A stretch of 64,000 nucleotides of DNA from Spodoptera frugiperda (Eukaryota; Arthropoda; Insecta; Lepidoptera; Noctuidae). The stretch is taken from positions 14,384,001-14,448,000 of the forward strand of contig NC_064212.1 in NCBI RefSeq assembly GCF_023101765.2, written 5' to 3'. Every line of letters begins with the position of its first letter. The first letter of the stretch is position 1. The notes under the pieces are model-generated. The model worked only from the letters and a program-made list of their open reading frames with translations. It searched no databases and had not been told where the DNA came from. This document shows, piece after piece, positions 12,101 to 24,383 of the stretch. The translations under genes and the position numbers were made by a program.

Positions 12101-14110
12101 GTTGGTTTTATGCATAAATAGACTTGCAAACAAATAATTGACATTTGTAGGCAAAAAGGACGTTGTCGTTAGAGATACACGACACCGCCACGATCAGTAT
12201 CACACGGTTACTTGGTACATGCTCATGTTGCACGCACTCGACACTCTGCCGGTTCCCGAGGACGAGTGGTACTCACGCTGCTAGCAAGTAATGTGTGGCG
12301 CCAGTGAGCGCGGGCCGTGGAGCGTGTCGGCGGGATACGGCGGGACTCGGCGGGACCGGCCATCAATCCCGCGACACTCCATCGATAACCGGCGGGAAGC
12401 GGAAACGTCACGCAGATATATGACGGTGTCGATGTTAACATGGGACTCTGGATAAAAACACCACATGTCACTCACTTACAGAACAATACTCATGTGGCCA
12501 TTGTTTAGCTCGCAATCCGATATGTTGTCTGCGGACAATACCAGCCGTTTGATAGTTCCATAATATCTGTATCGGTATCACATTCCGCTGTTGCTCTCCA
12601 AGTTATTGATTTTAGAAATTACTACATAGAGTAATCATACATTAATGTAGCTTGGAAGCTCGATTGGGCTTAGACTTATAACTAAATCCGATCCAGAACG
12701 AAAACTACATCTCTCACAACGCTTCACCTGTATCAGTCTTGTAACACGCATGCTGTTCTAGCAATACCTACACTTATATATTACTAAACTATGAAATAGC
12801 TAACATGTCAGTATTTGCAAGAAATCTCAGGAAGTTCCTGCCTCGGCCGGCAGCCAGTGTTAATTAACAAGATAAACATGAGTCGAGTCGAAGAAGCTGC
12901 TGCTCTCGCTGGAGACGTGAGCTGTGACGTAATTGTGGGAGTGGTGCAACTTGTCATCAACACCTGCATACTGAGCAGGCTAAATACCTGGTACTTACGG
13001 TCTCTGGGAGCAAACGCTTCTTAGCAGTATATTTTATTTGTAGCATTTGTTACACTCTTGCATATGCACACCGAACGTCCACTTTATCATATCATATGAA
13101 CCCAAGAGGCGACCAATAACAACAAGTGGGTTCCGACCTGATGCAACGCCTATGAGTGACGTACACACTAGCGCCTTACAATGTACAGGCGATGTGTCGA
13201 CTTGATGTACTAAGCTGTGGACAGCCGGGGATGGCACAGCATTACATTAGGTACCGCGCGCTAACAATCAATACAGCTTAGTATCAGTAGTACTCGTATC
13301 TATTGATTGATACAATAATCTATCTTTAATTAATCTTGATACATGTTTGTACACATTAAATTAAAGTATGTATTCGTCGATTTATTCCTCAACCAAAACT
13401 AAACAAACCACATTTAATAAGTAGCTGAGCGTCATTTTTCAATCTGTTCCGAGTTTTCCTTCAACAGAAGCATGTTTGTAACCAATACAGAGAATTAAAT
13501 ATAAATAAATCTGAATACAGCACATAGTTTCCTTGCGGAAAATAATCGAAGGACGAGGCGTGTGGCGCGTTCCGTGCGAGTAATTCAGGTGACTAGACAC
13601 CATACTACATGGTCTTAATATAATTAAACCTAGGAATAAAGAAGATGGTAACTACAGATTACCATCATTGAAGCACAAGCCATGGCACACCGTGCTGTAA
13701 ATTGATATAGCACACAGTACCGCGACGGAGGCCGCCAGCCGCCTTGTGCCGGCGGCGTGTTGTCGGCTGCTCTATTTACGTTCCTGCTGATACCCGATAC
13801 GTAAATAAGCTGTAATGAACATTATATTCATCCCCGATATCATTTCAAAGTTAATTAATTTCGTAATAATGTCGACTGTGGCTCCTCAAATAGACAACGG
13901 GAGAGCTTTTTGTGTTGGGGAGTGTGCTTGTGTACACTTGTGTATGATGTGTTGTGTACGGCGGAGTTAATTGTTCCCAGGACAGTTATTCATTTATTTA
14001 CTTACCTAATCTATTTACCAGTCATCTTATGTCGGTATTAATAAATAGGTAATAATTGAACGTCATTATTCTCGTTCCTGTTTCGTGAATATTAAAACAT
14101 GCCAATTTGT
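9149..14110. other. gene-free DNA
   Basis: AT-rich, with GC patches around 11400-12000 and 12220-12470. I found no exon with domain content, no long repeat and no RNA gene. A GCTACG-rich patch near 10815-10860 resembles ends of common lepidopteran miniature elements but has no clear partner end. Confidence 0.45.
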
Positions 14111-14408
14111 ATTTGTATGGCAATAGGTTTACCAACTATTACAACTCAACTCAACTATTACATGGGACTTACAACATAAATTGTGAAAAGTGGGTGTACA
14201 CAGTGGCATTACTTTTAATTTTTTTGTTTTATTTATTTGGGACACAAAAACAGTTACATGTTCAAGTTTACAAAAAAACTTACAAAATTATGTTGGTAAA
14301 CATGTAACCCACACCAATGTCCACGGAATAACAACGTGCATTAATTTTTTAATGTGTATCTCTGCCTACCCCTTCGGGGATTAAAGGCGTGACGATATGT
14401 TTGTATGT
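14111..14408 (+). mobile_element. SINE copy 2, 5'-truncated and interrupted
   Basis: Matches the tail of the SINE at 8854-9148: TGGCAATAGGTTTACC, CATGGGACTTACAACATAAA, GGGTGTACACAGTGGCATTAC, then CTCTGCCTACCCCTTCGGGG and the final ACGATATGTTTGTATGT. The tRNA-like head is missing. About 138 bp of unrelated AT-rich DNA (14213-14350) sits between the two tail halves, so something inserted here or the middle was exchanged. Confidence 0.8.
14213..14350. mobile_element. unidentified insert inside a SINE
   Basis: This block is absent from the equivalent position of both other SINE copies. It contains TTATTTATTTGGGACAC and GTTACATG...CATGTAAC, the latter a short inverted pair. I see no target duplication or poly(A). 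The seven bases expected at the junction (GTGCCAT) are missing, so a replacement is also possible. Family unknown. Confidence 0.45.
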
Positions 14409-17400
14409 CAATTTGAACGGATCTGTTATAACCAAAAACTGACAGTAGAGTAGTACTAGTATATGTATAGTAACGCCATCTGTCTGAAGGAATGTGTATC
14501 TGCTTGCCTGTCATAATGTACTTGAATAAAAGTCAGTCATTAACCGAAAGTGTGCGTTATTATTAACAGAGGTCAGCATTAGCAACACCCACTATTTTGT
14601 ACGTTGTCTTCATTGCTGAGAGAGGGAATATTCTAATTAGAGAATTTTTACTCGGTTTTCCTGTGTTTGATTCTCACCCTATGGAAACATCTTACTTTGT
14701 AATTCCATTAGTGATGGGAGGCTGCGGTGTGATGTTGGTGTGTTCCGAGCGCAATGTGCCGTCATGTGATGAGGCCAGCCACGTGGCGCTCCCACACACC
14801 TACATAATATCAATACTTGTGACATTTCATTTCTTTCGCTACTTGTGTTATTTTTTTTAACAAAGACTTACTAGGGGCAAAAGCTCTTATAACTGAAAAT
14901 TATCCTAAAACTCTTCAGTCAGCAGTCAGGCTTGCGATCATTCAACAAATAAGGCAATCAAATATTACAAATAGGTACTTTAGCAACTATGAGCAACAAT
15001 ACACTCAATGTTACCACGTGGCGTAATGCTGCCTATATATCTATATCTATATGTTGTTATATTGTAGTACGAATGTGAAGGTGGTCGCCCACCTGCATCA
15101 CTGTGTGTCGTGTAACTACGGAGTCGCGGGCACTCGTCTGCGTGTGGCACGCTGACACGTCGTCACGTTGTGCTTAGTCCAAACACCTCAACTGCCGACA
15201 ACAATGCTGTTTACTAAGTACCTACACACTTGCAACATTTTCTCAAAACGATTTTAAACTATAGTTGTGCAAAGTTAGATTAATCTAAAGGTATTTTTTA
15301 CAGTTTTACGTAAAAGAGTCACTATCTGCCTGTTTACAGCATACGTACGCTTAGTTTTCAAACCAGAGTTCAGCTTGCACATGACAAATGATGGGCAGTG
15401 AGCTGATCGATTATTAACACATCGACAAATCCCTAGTCTCGGCAGAAGGCCTCTCAACCAGTGGCACTCGTTATACAATGACCTCACTCGCTACAATTAT
15501 GGAAAGTAGTGATCAAGCTGAAGAAATTATGTGTAACCTACCCAGTCTTGTAGTCAGTTCATCACGACAATAACAGGAAGGTAATATAACATTACTGTTG
15601 TTGTTTCATTAACAGTAATAAATAATTAGTCCACATAACAGACAGACATAACATTGACAGTCCCCCGTTGCAAATGTTAATCCCCACATGTCATTGAAAG
15701 ATATGATCGTCCCATTAGGATGTCGTCGCTCGCCAGCAGTGAGCCGGGCTCCATCGGCATGACGTCGGAGTCACGAGGCGCCAATCGGTTATTAATACTG
15801 ACGTAAATCACAGGACGTCGGCTGCCAGCGAGCACTGGCGGAGCAGTGCAGCGCCACTCGCCACAATTAGCTGGAGCCGCGACACCGTCACCACGTGCAG
15901 TGTTGCTTTCATGTATTTGATTAGTTAAGAGTTTTAAACATGTTAAAGATCTAACAGTAATTTAATCTGAGGAGTGATATCGCTGGGAACCCCGTGGTGC
16001 ATTGTGACTTGAACTACTTATAGCAACAAAATGCAATGAGAAGTAGAGAAGTGAACCACCCCCGCAATGTACGGCAGCAGGCAGCACATTGTCTGCTGCT
16101 CGGGCTGTGACGGTGACTGGCGGTTAATTACCACTGCGCCGACGGGTTAATGCATTCGCTAAACACTCCGACAGATTTGAAATATTCGCGTACCTCTCCT
16201 CCCCCCTTGCTTACCCCCTCCCCGCACTGTCGTCGCTATTCTATTGCGAGTTTAGTTCGCTCCAAACTTAGCCGCTTTTAAGCCGGGACTCGCTTGGCTT
16301 TAGGAAATTTACTAGTTTGAGCTATATTAGACCGGTATACAAGGATAAGTGCCTCCGCTGAACTGCTGAAGTTGTTAACAGGATTTCAAAGGTTTGCAAT
16401 TTGGTATGCGGTTTCATTAAGCAGCTAATTACGATTTCCCAGCGAACTCATACATATGAGAATTGTTTAGGAAACTTAGTTTCTGTGTGAGTAAGTGATA
16501 TACTAATGTAATCTATTTTTCTACACGTGATGCTTACTAAATATTATTTGTTGTTTTTCTCGACATAAAATAAGAGAATTGAACTACTTCACTATGTTTT
16601 TGTAAGTATATAAAATATTATGGACAAAACTGATGAAGTTAGGAAAACATCCAGCAGTTTATACTGTGGCCGCCGATATTGTACGATTGAAGAAAGCAGT
16701 AAATCGTGGGCAATAACTTCAACAAACTGCTGAGTGTTTTGAGAAGGCAGCAGCTCCGTCTCGCCAGAACTTCTCTGTCCCTAGTTTTAATTGAAAACGG
16801 CGTAAAATCCATGGGAGGCAAGTAGACGTAAAGTTGTTCCGGTCAGATGGCATATAGTTCTAATTACAAAATTCAAACCGTGTTTAAACCAACCGAGTTG
16901 ATTACGGCGAGTGTCGGCATGCAATTTGGACATTCCTGGACGCGGGGCCCGAGGCGGGGCCCGAGGCGGGGTCGCGCGGGCCCCAGCGCCTCCTGGCACC
17001 CGGCCAGCGCTGCCGCTGCATTAGGCGCACACCTCGCTGTCGCTGGCAACCATAACCCACCAACATAACACTGGCTCGCGATGTAGTTTTTGCTATTTAA
17101 CCACACCTTCTTAAACCCTGTTAAACACGAGCTCCTCTCAACAAATATTATTTACAAATTGGAGTCTCCCCACTTCCTCCAGCTTTCTTGTTCCCCTCAG
17201 CATTAAATAATGCAATTGCAGTATTCAGTGCTTCAAGGGAAAGAAGTATATAAATCTTATTTTCCGTGTGGTTGAAATAAAGTGGTTTCCTCCCATTCCT
17301 TTCTCTGTGCATTCGTATCTCCGAATTAGTGCCTTAAAGAGGATCCTCTGCGAGATAAAGTGTTTAAAACTTCTCGTTGGGACGCAGTAAATCTCGCATG

Positions 17401-19759
17401 TCGCGCTGTTAATAATATATACAGTGTGTACAACTGCACGGAGCAGAGAGCGACATCTTCCCGCCGCTCGGAAGTTTCCGACCCCAACACGAGCCGCCCC
17501 GAGCAGGCAGCGGAATGTGGTCACCTTATGTACTTGCAGCCTTAGCTCACATAAGTATTTCTACTTTTACGCACTCTCAGTTTATATAATGAACTACGAT
17601 AGAGGTGACTAAATTAATTAACGATATTAATTAGAAAACTGGAACCATTTGTTGGTGACTCTGGCGTATGAAGCGTGCCGGCAGTGAGTGCGAGCGGAAC
17701 TGTCTCATTAGCGGCGCATCACCTGCGGCGACACACTCCCTGTGTCTTCCAGGCTCCGCGCTACCAAGCACAGCTCTATTACACTTGATCATTAAAAGGG
17801 TGAGGGTATTGCTATTGCTTTTAATATATATCACGCATAGTTGAAACGTCTTTAAAATCTTTATACAAAGCTAAAGCAACTCTAATGATAATGGTAGCGA
17901 CTGGCTCGGCCATGACGGGTGGGCCATGGTGCGCGAGTTCCACTGACAACACGATGATGAGTAATGAGGATATTAACTTTATACTGCGATCACGAGATGG
18001 CGCTAGTGAAGTGTTAAATCCTAGTAGACCAAAACATATAAAAAAATCTTATCTTACGGGAAATTCTTGTGTGTCATGGGTGCGTTTACAAACATACAAT
18101 TTCACATACACATAACACATAGACCCGAACCAACTACATATTTCTGGATCATACTAAGTAATGTTTGGCTGTAAGTGAACTACGGAATAACTTGACATTA
18201 CCAAATAACATAATTATTATCTAGCTACACATACTGTAAGCTACACGATCGACTCGAATGCTACGGAAATGCTAGTAATATAGAATTTGCTTTCTTGTTT
18301 ATTTATTTGATATTGGCTAGAACTGTATTTTACTCGTAATAATATGTATGTTAGGTTCTTAATTGAGCGTTTTGGATCAACTGATAGAGAGTTTAAAGTC
18401 TACAGCAAAAGTCCTACATATTGGTACATATATGTACATAGTTCAACCTTCAGATCAACAACGGAAGATAAGGTACTTACTACAGTATAGTTACGCAATG
18501 CCATCATCAAATACATAAATATTTGAGTATGAAATAATAAATGTATTTTAAACCATTGCGCGATATTCTCAGTAATGAGGTCGGTATGAGGATAATAAGG
18601 TTACCTGTTGTAATGACTAATTATTGAAATGACTAAACAATAAGTGTATTGTTGTCATGGTTCCTACCCACAGTTGTACCTAGCAGGCAACGGCGTATCG
18701 TTTATTTACTACCAGAAATATTGTAACGTAGGTAACGTTTCCTGCAGCTACATGACTGTCACTCGGGGATTGGGAAGATTACCCGCTCACTCACACAACG
18801 AAACACAACGCAAGCTGAAACAATCAAGCAAGAACAACGCAAGAACTCGCCGTACGAATTAAAAACGAGTTTGTTGTTTATTTATTTTTAAATAGTCCCG
18901 AGCCGCGTCGCCCCGCACGGCGCCGGCGCGGCATCGCATTGCGCCGTACCGGACCGCCGCCACGCCGGACGAGGCTCCACTATTTGTACACTTGCTACTT
19001 TTCTCTGATATTGTTTAATTAGGACGGAACAAAAGGCCCATTTGCATTCAGCAGAACGCCACAATTTCTTCATTTGTTTGATGGCTTCAAGTCGGTTGCG
19101 ATTGTCTTTTATTGCAGTGCTTACCTGTTTTGTAGCGTTTTATTTACGTTGCTCTAACAATCGCACAGTGCACTATGTTTATCACCATACTACAAGTTTA
19201 ATTTGGCATATTCAAGGTTTAAGAAGAGTCTTCCTCGCTGTGTTACATACTGCGTGGAACTATCGAACGTTTTGTCACTTAACCTTTGCGGTTACAACCT
19301 CCGACGAACTTAAAGATGCAGGTTGACATCAGTGTTTAGTTGGTGGTGACTCAGTGGCTGGTGAAATGCTACCGGTCGCTCCAGTACGCGGGCCTGACAG
19401 GTCGCCAGCCGGTCAGGGGGAATGTTTAACTAATATCTGAGCAATCAACCGACACGACACACGATGTACCAACGACTTATGATGTCCTGGTAGCTCGGCC
19501 TGTTGTAAAGCCAAAGAAATTAATGAACTCATTGATTTCTTTGTTTCTTCCTTTTTTTATGATATTTTAACGACTTCACTAGTCTTACATTTTCTAAAAT
19601 CTTAGTTCGCTAATATCTTATTACCAATAATAACGATGTACTTCATGAAATATTATTTTACTTGTGTGTATGTTTGCACGTTCTCCACTGTCCCGTGCTC
19701 ATTCTTCCTGCGTATAAATAAACCCGACGAATCTTATTTGCAAACATGTATATCACAAA
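14409..19759. other. gene-free DNA
   Basis: No exon, RNA gene or long repeat recognised. There is a short GC-rich direct repeat, GGGGCCCGAGGC, near 16940-16970, and a GC-rich patch at 18898-18975. Open frames here are short and lack motifs. Confidence 0.45.
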
Positions 19760-20916
19760 TCTATACATATAATAAAATCGTAGAAAAGTGCTGTCTGTAC
19801 ATTGAAAATAAAAATAAAAAACATAGCAGAGGTTATTGTTATGTCGATGTCGAACCCAAAAATGTAATTAACTTTTTTTTTGTCTGTTTGTCTGTTTGTC
19901 TGTTTATCTGTTTATCTGTTTGTCTGTTTGTCTGTGTGCTATGCGCGCTAATCTCAGAAACGGCTGATCCGAGTTGGATGCGGTTTTCACGAATATATTG
20001 TGGTATGCTTCAATTTACATTTAGTTTATTTCATTCAATCGGTTCATAAATAAAAAAGTTATGTCAACTTAAAGAATCACGTTGAACACTATTCTATGCT
20101 TATACCATTAATCTCCGCCACTATTTGACGGATTTGGTTGAAATTTGGTACAGATATAGTTTAGAACCTTAGAAAGGACATGGGATAGTTTTATTTCAAA
20201 AATCAAAAAATAGAAATAGATCGCGCTATGGTTTCGTTACATTCATTTGGTTGGGTATCGGCCGAGCGCTTCGGTACTATCGTAGAAAAAGTGTATTATC
20301 AGTCGTATGATTATTTGTCTGTAGTGGTCCTGCTGTTTCGTATATTCTAAATAAATTGGTTTCGTTGTATTTGCCAATTAATAAGTTTATTTGTTGGGTT
20401 ATTCTGGTTTTCTGGTTAAATTATTTAACGTAGGTTTAGTTTGATATCGATTATTAGTAGTTACTGTAGTTAGTTTTTTAATAAAACTGTAAGTCTAATT
20501 TATTAATTAATTAGATAGATTAGATTTAAGTCGTATCTTTTAAATTATTTAGTTTAAGCTTGGTTATTATAGCATAGAGGATAGGTTTTAATATAATTTC
20601 TTTTTTAAATGAATAAAAAAATTCGTAATTCGTAGCTTTCTTTAGTTTTAAGTTAGTTTCATCTTAAGTTCGGAAAGATTATAATATTTCTTTAGTTTAA
20701 GTCCGTTTTTAAACAATTTTTTCAATGCCCTAAGTGAGAATACATCTATTAAATTCAAACGCAGAGCTCATTATGTTGATTTTTGAAGAGTTCCCTGGAA
20801 TATCTTCTACGTCTCATTTTTGAAGAGATTCCGCGAGATTGGGAACTATGTGGTTAAAACCAAAAATTTGCCGGAAGTCACTATTCCACGCGAACGAAGT
20901 CGCGGGCAAAAGCTAG
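19760..20916 (+). mobile_element. non-autonomous Helitron with both ends
   Basis: The 5' end is A|TCTATACATATAATAAAATC (TC at 19760-19761). The 3' end is GAACGAAGTCGCGGGCAAAAGCTAG, a GC-rich stem-like stretch followed by CTAG at 20913-20916 and then T. Insertion between A and T with no target duplication, a 5' TC and a 3' CTAG are Helitron hallmarks. A (GTCTGTTT)n run occurs near 19880-19935. At about 1157 bp with no Rep/helicase frame, it would have to be moved by another element's transposase. Confidence 0.8.
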
Positions 20917-23130
20917 TATTAAATAAATCTTCGCATAAAGTAAGGAGCAACGCAGTCGTGTGACTAGTGCGGGAGCGCGGCAGGACGCGCCGCAATTTCA
21001 TTGGTATTTATTCGCCAGCTCCAACTCTTAATGAAAACGGCCACCATTTGCAACGGCCAGACAAAATTAAGCACATTCATGCATAATTTAAAACGTAATA
21101 AATCGCGAGTGAAGCAGCTAATTAGACAATAAAACTTGGAGCAGCCCTTATTATGACCGACCGGCGTATCGCCAACTCTGGATCGTTTTACCGACTTTTC
21201 TTTTATACACGACGTGGCATTACACACAAATCCAAGACAAAAACTCGTAGATCATATAGAATAATTAATGTTCCCATGACAAGTTGCTCCCCAGCAGGTT
21301 CGGCTCCTGGCCTACTCCTGGCCCAACAGGCCAATGAGTCGATTATTGGCCCAGATTAGAAAGTTATAGTGACACGTTACCCAGTGGTGGTTGTAGAGCG
21401 GCGTAGCCGTCGCTGTGGTACTCTAATTGCAACTAATATTTGTACTTTTGAGCCAGGTAAATTTAATTAGACTACAATTAATAAATCCCTGGAAATAACG
21501 GGATGACGAGATTGGAAGACCAAAGCTTTTGTCATTGGATCAATGTAGTAAAGTTCTACTTCACAAAGTAATGTAGCGACGTAGGAGTTCAGGTGTCAGT
21601 AAAATCGTAGGATATAGCGTAGTGTAGTGGCGATATAGCCAGCAAACAGCTCGCTCGGCTAGCCGGCCACTTAGCCAACAGCGTTATGATAGCTTTGTGT
21701 TTAGCAAACCCTCGAGCGACGGTCAATTACTATCTGCGAGCACTGAGCAGCCACACTGCATGTAAGTGGGATCGGATTATGTGCAAACATGTGCGCGACC
21801 TGCTCTACTTACCGTACCTACTGCTGCGGCGCGTACTGCCAGTCTGCCTGTGTGTTGTATGACACTAAAATGTCACAATACATGCCACATATACCACAGT
21901 TTCGCATCGTCCTCATACTCACTATTATCAAGAAATTGACGGATACAAATTATAAATAGCACTTTAGACTCGAACCAATATAATATAAGGATTATAAAAT
22001 AATTATACAAGATACATTAATGTTAGCACTTATAATTTTAATATGAAGTAAAGGTGCTATAGATACAGTCTGCATCCCGCAGTTAGGTGCCATTACATTA
22101 CGTATCACTGAGTCATTGAATATTGTCAATATACCGATCATGATTCATCAGATAGAAGTGACTCAATGTAGGCACTGTTAATGAGTTAATTTATAACTAT
22201 TCAGAACTGTTGGGCTACTCCGGTTCTCGAATGCGAAGTTTCGTTTAATCTTCGGCCGTAGGTTTTAGCGATTTACTAATAGAATTACATACTTGAAATA
22301 ACGTTTTATATTTTAATTTCATATCAAATCTAGTTATTTATCTTCACTTCGTTTTTGTTCATTTTTGTTCACGAAAGTTCGCTATAAATAGAATTGTGTA
22401 GTATGTAATCTGCGAAGTATTTTCGTTCGTTCGTTGGATTAGAGTAGGCCCTGGTCTGATAGTATCAACAGTTCACAAACTGTCATACATACATCTAGGA
22501 AATTGGGAAGCTATCAAGCCACGTGTACGAGATAAGTTTCCTCGTTCTGATTACGGTGACCGCGCGAGGCTCACTTTTTTATCACACGTAACACCTTATG
22601 TGGCAAGTGAAGAGCAAAAAGTGTAAGAAGTGAGCGGCGGGCGAGCGGCCGCGGATTGATGGCCGCCCGCGCGCCGGGATTGATAAATGTGCACGTAATC
22701 AGCCCGCACCGAAATAACAAACACTCCGGACAATTTAAAATGCAATTACCGTCCGGAAACGTCGCTAATTAAACGGAGATATTCGTTAATGGCCCCCCTC
22801 TCACTTGGCCACCCCCCCCCCCTGCGGGTCTACTCCGACCCCGAGCGGACTTGGCTTCAATTTGTAATGACATTACCTTCGCAACCTTTTTTGTTGAAGG
22901 ACGAAACGAGCAATCTCTTATTGGAGCCAGTTATGTGAACTTAACGAGTTTCTATAACGGCCAGGCGTGACTGGCCGAGCTGCACATACCCACGTAACCA
23001 ATACTCTTAGTAATTTGTTCCAGATGTCCTCGGGCTTGATGTAATACTTCTTAAATGAGTATGCATGCCTCTTTAAATTAAGGACTGGTGCCCCAGTGCG
23101 CAACACTTGTGTAGCTTACATGATATTTTT
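20917..23130. other. gene-free DNA
   Basis: AT-rich with a GC patch near 22640-22690 and a C-rich run at 22810-22820. No gene, repeat family or RNA structure recognised. Confidence 0.45.
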
Positions 23131-23134
23131 TTAA

Positions 23135-23550
23135 ATATACAATGTGATAGGGGTGGGACTTCTAACCCGTTAAGGCTGAGTGCTACACCTAATTTTATCG
23201 ACAAAAAAAATAATATGGGGGGTTGAACCCCTAATTGAAAATATTGAAAAATAGTGATTTTTTCGGTAAAAATAATTTACAAATGATTTTTTTCTCACCA
23301 AAACATTATCAAACATATGAAAAAAGTAATGAATTAGTTAGCCAAGGTTATTAGCTACCGTTTGTCGTTTTTTTTTGTTTCTACGACGCATACAACCTTT
23401 GATATCAAAAAAAGTAAAAAATATATTAAAATAGCCATAATTTTTAGGGGGAGGGGATTCGACTCCTTCGACCCCCGACTTTTGTCGATAAAATTAGATG
23501 TAGAACTCAGCCTTAACGGGTTAGAAGTCTCACCCCTATCACATTGTATA
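23135..23550. mobile_element. TTAA-flanked MITE with long terminal inverted repeats
   Basis: The left end carries ACAATGTGATAGGGGTGGG and AACCCGTTAAGGCTGAGT. The right end carries their reverse complements, ACTCAGCCTTAACGGGTT and CCCCTATCACATTGT. The inverted repeats are roughly 70 bp with a few mismatches. TTAA lies directly outside both ends (23131-23134 and 23551-23554), the target preference of the piggyBac superfamily. No coding capacity. The superfamily assignment rests only on the TTAA flanks. Confidence 0.8.
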
Positions 23551-23554
23551 TTAA

Positions 23555-24238
23555 TAAATGCGAGCTATCATCGCACACACATTACATATCAATAAAGTTC
23601 CGAATACCCATCAAAATCAAATTCAAGATCAAGTTTCAATTGACCATAGATTTTTAACTAACAACTAATTGACGCGAGCAGTAAGTGCGGCACATACTTT
23701 ACCCTTGTTTTATAAACTTAAAATGAAAAGTCACAGCCAGTTGTGTGCGGCGGAGTCAGCGCCGTAACTCAGGTGTATGTGTCCCGCGTAAATATGCGGT
23801 GTACATGTGATCGCTTAGCCTAATAAGCAGCGCGAGGCTGGCCGGCCGCCAGCCGCGCCAGACTTATGGCGCTGCACAACATACGCCGACTCAGCTGTGA
23901 TTAAGATTGCGCTGTTACCGCCATCCTCCGAACGAATGGCCCGACCCGCTGGCTCTATGGTGCTCTTTATTACTAGGCACTGCTTCAAGAAAATTATCTC
24001 AGTTTTAAAGAAAAATCGTCTGGTGATTGCACAGTGTAGGTCCGAGTGTGCAGCATAATATTATAGAGTAGGTACTATAATACACTCTTAGGTAATTTCT
24101 CTACAGGTATATGACATATATGTATATGTCATATACTTAAGTAACTCCACATCTTTAGTTATTTGCTTCTGATACACATCGTATCGTCCAACTATTGGAT
24201 AATTGCAATGTTTCCATTAGCTGTTTGTGTTGCCGCAG
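23555..24238. other. non-coding DNA ending in the splice acceptor of exon A
   Basis: No gene content. A 30-bp palindrome GTATATGACATATATG...GTCATATAC lies near 24106-24135. The stretch ends with TGTGTTGCCGCAG just before the first recognised exon, so at least its 3' part is intron. Confidence 0.6.
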
Positions 24239-24383
24239 GAGGAGCTTCGGGACAACCTGACGGTGAGCGTGATGAGCTTCGTGCCGACCCTGGACGACGA
24301 CGGCAAGCCCATCACCTGCCGGGCGGAGAACCCGAACGTCACCACCCTCAGCATGGACACCTCCTGGACCATTAACGTCGTCT
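24239..24383 (+). CDS. sidestep-family exon A: second half of an Ig domain
   Basis: Follows a CAG acceptor and starts in phase 0; ends INVV plus one base before gtaagt. It encodes EELRDNLTVSVMSF and DDDGKPITCRAENP, where ITC is the F-strand Cys of an Ig fold whose partner Cys would be in a missing upstream exon. NLT is a possible N-glycosylation site. Confidence 0.88.
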
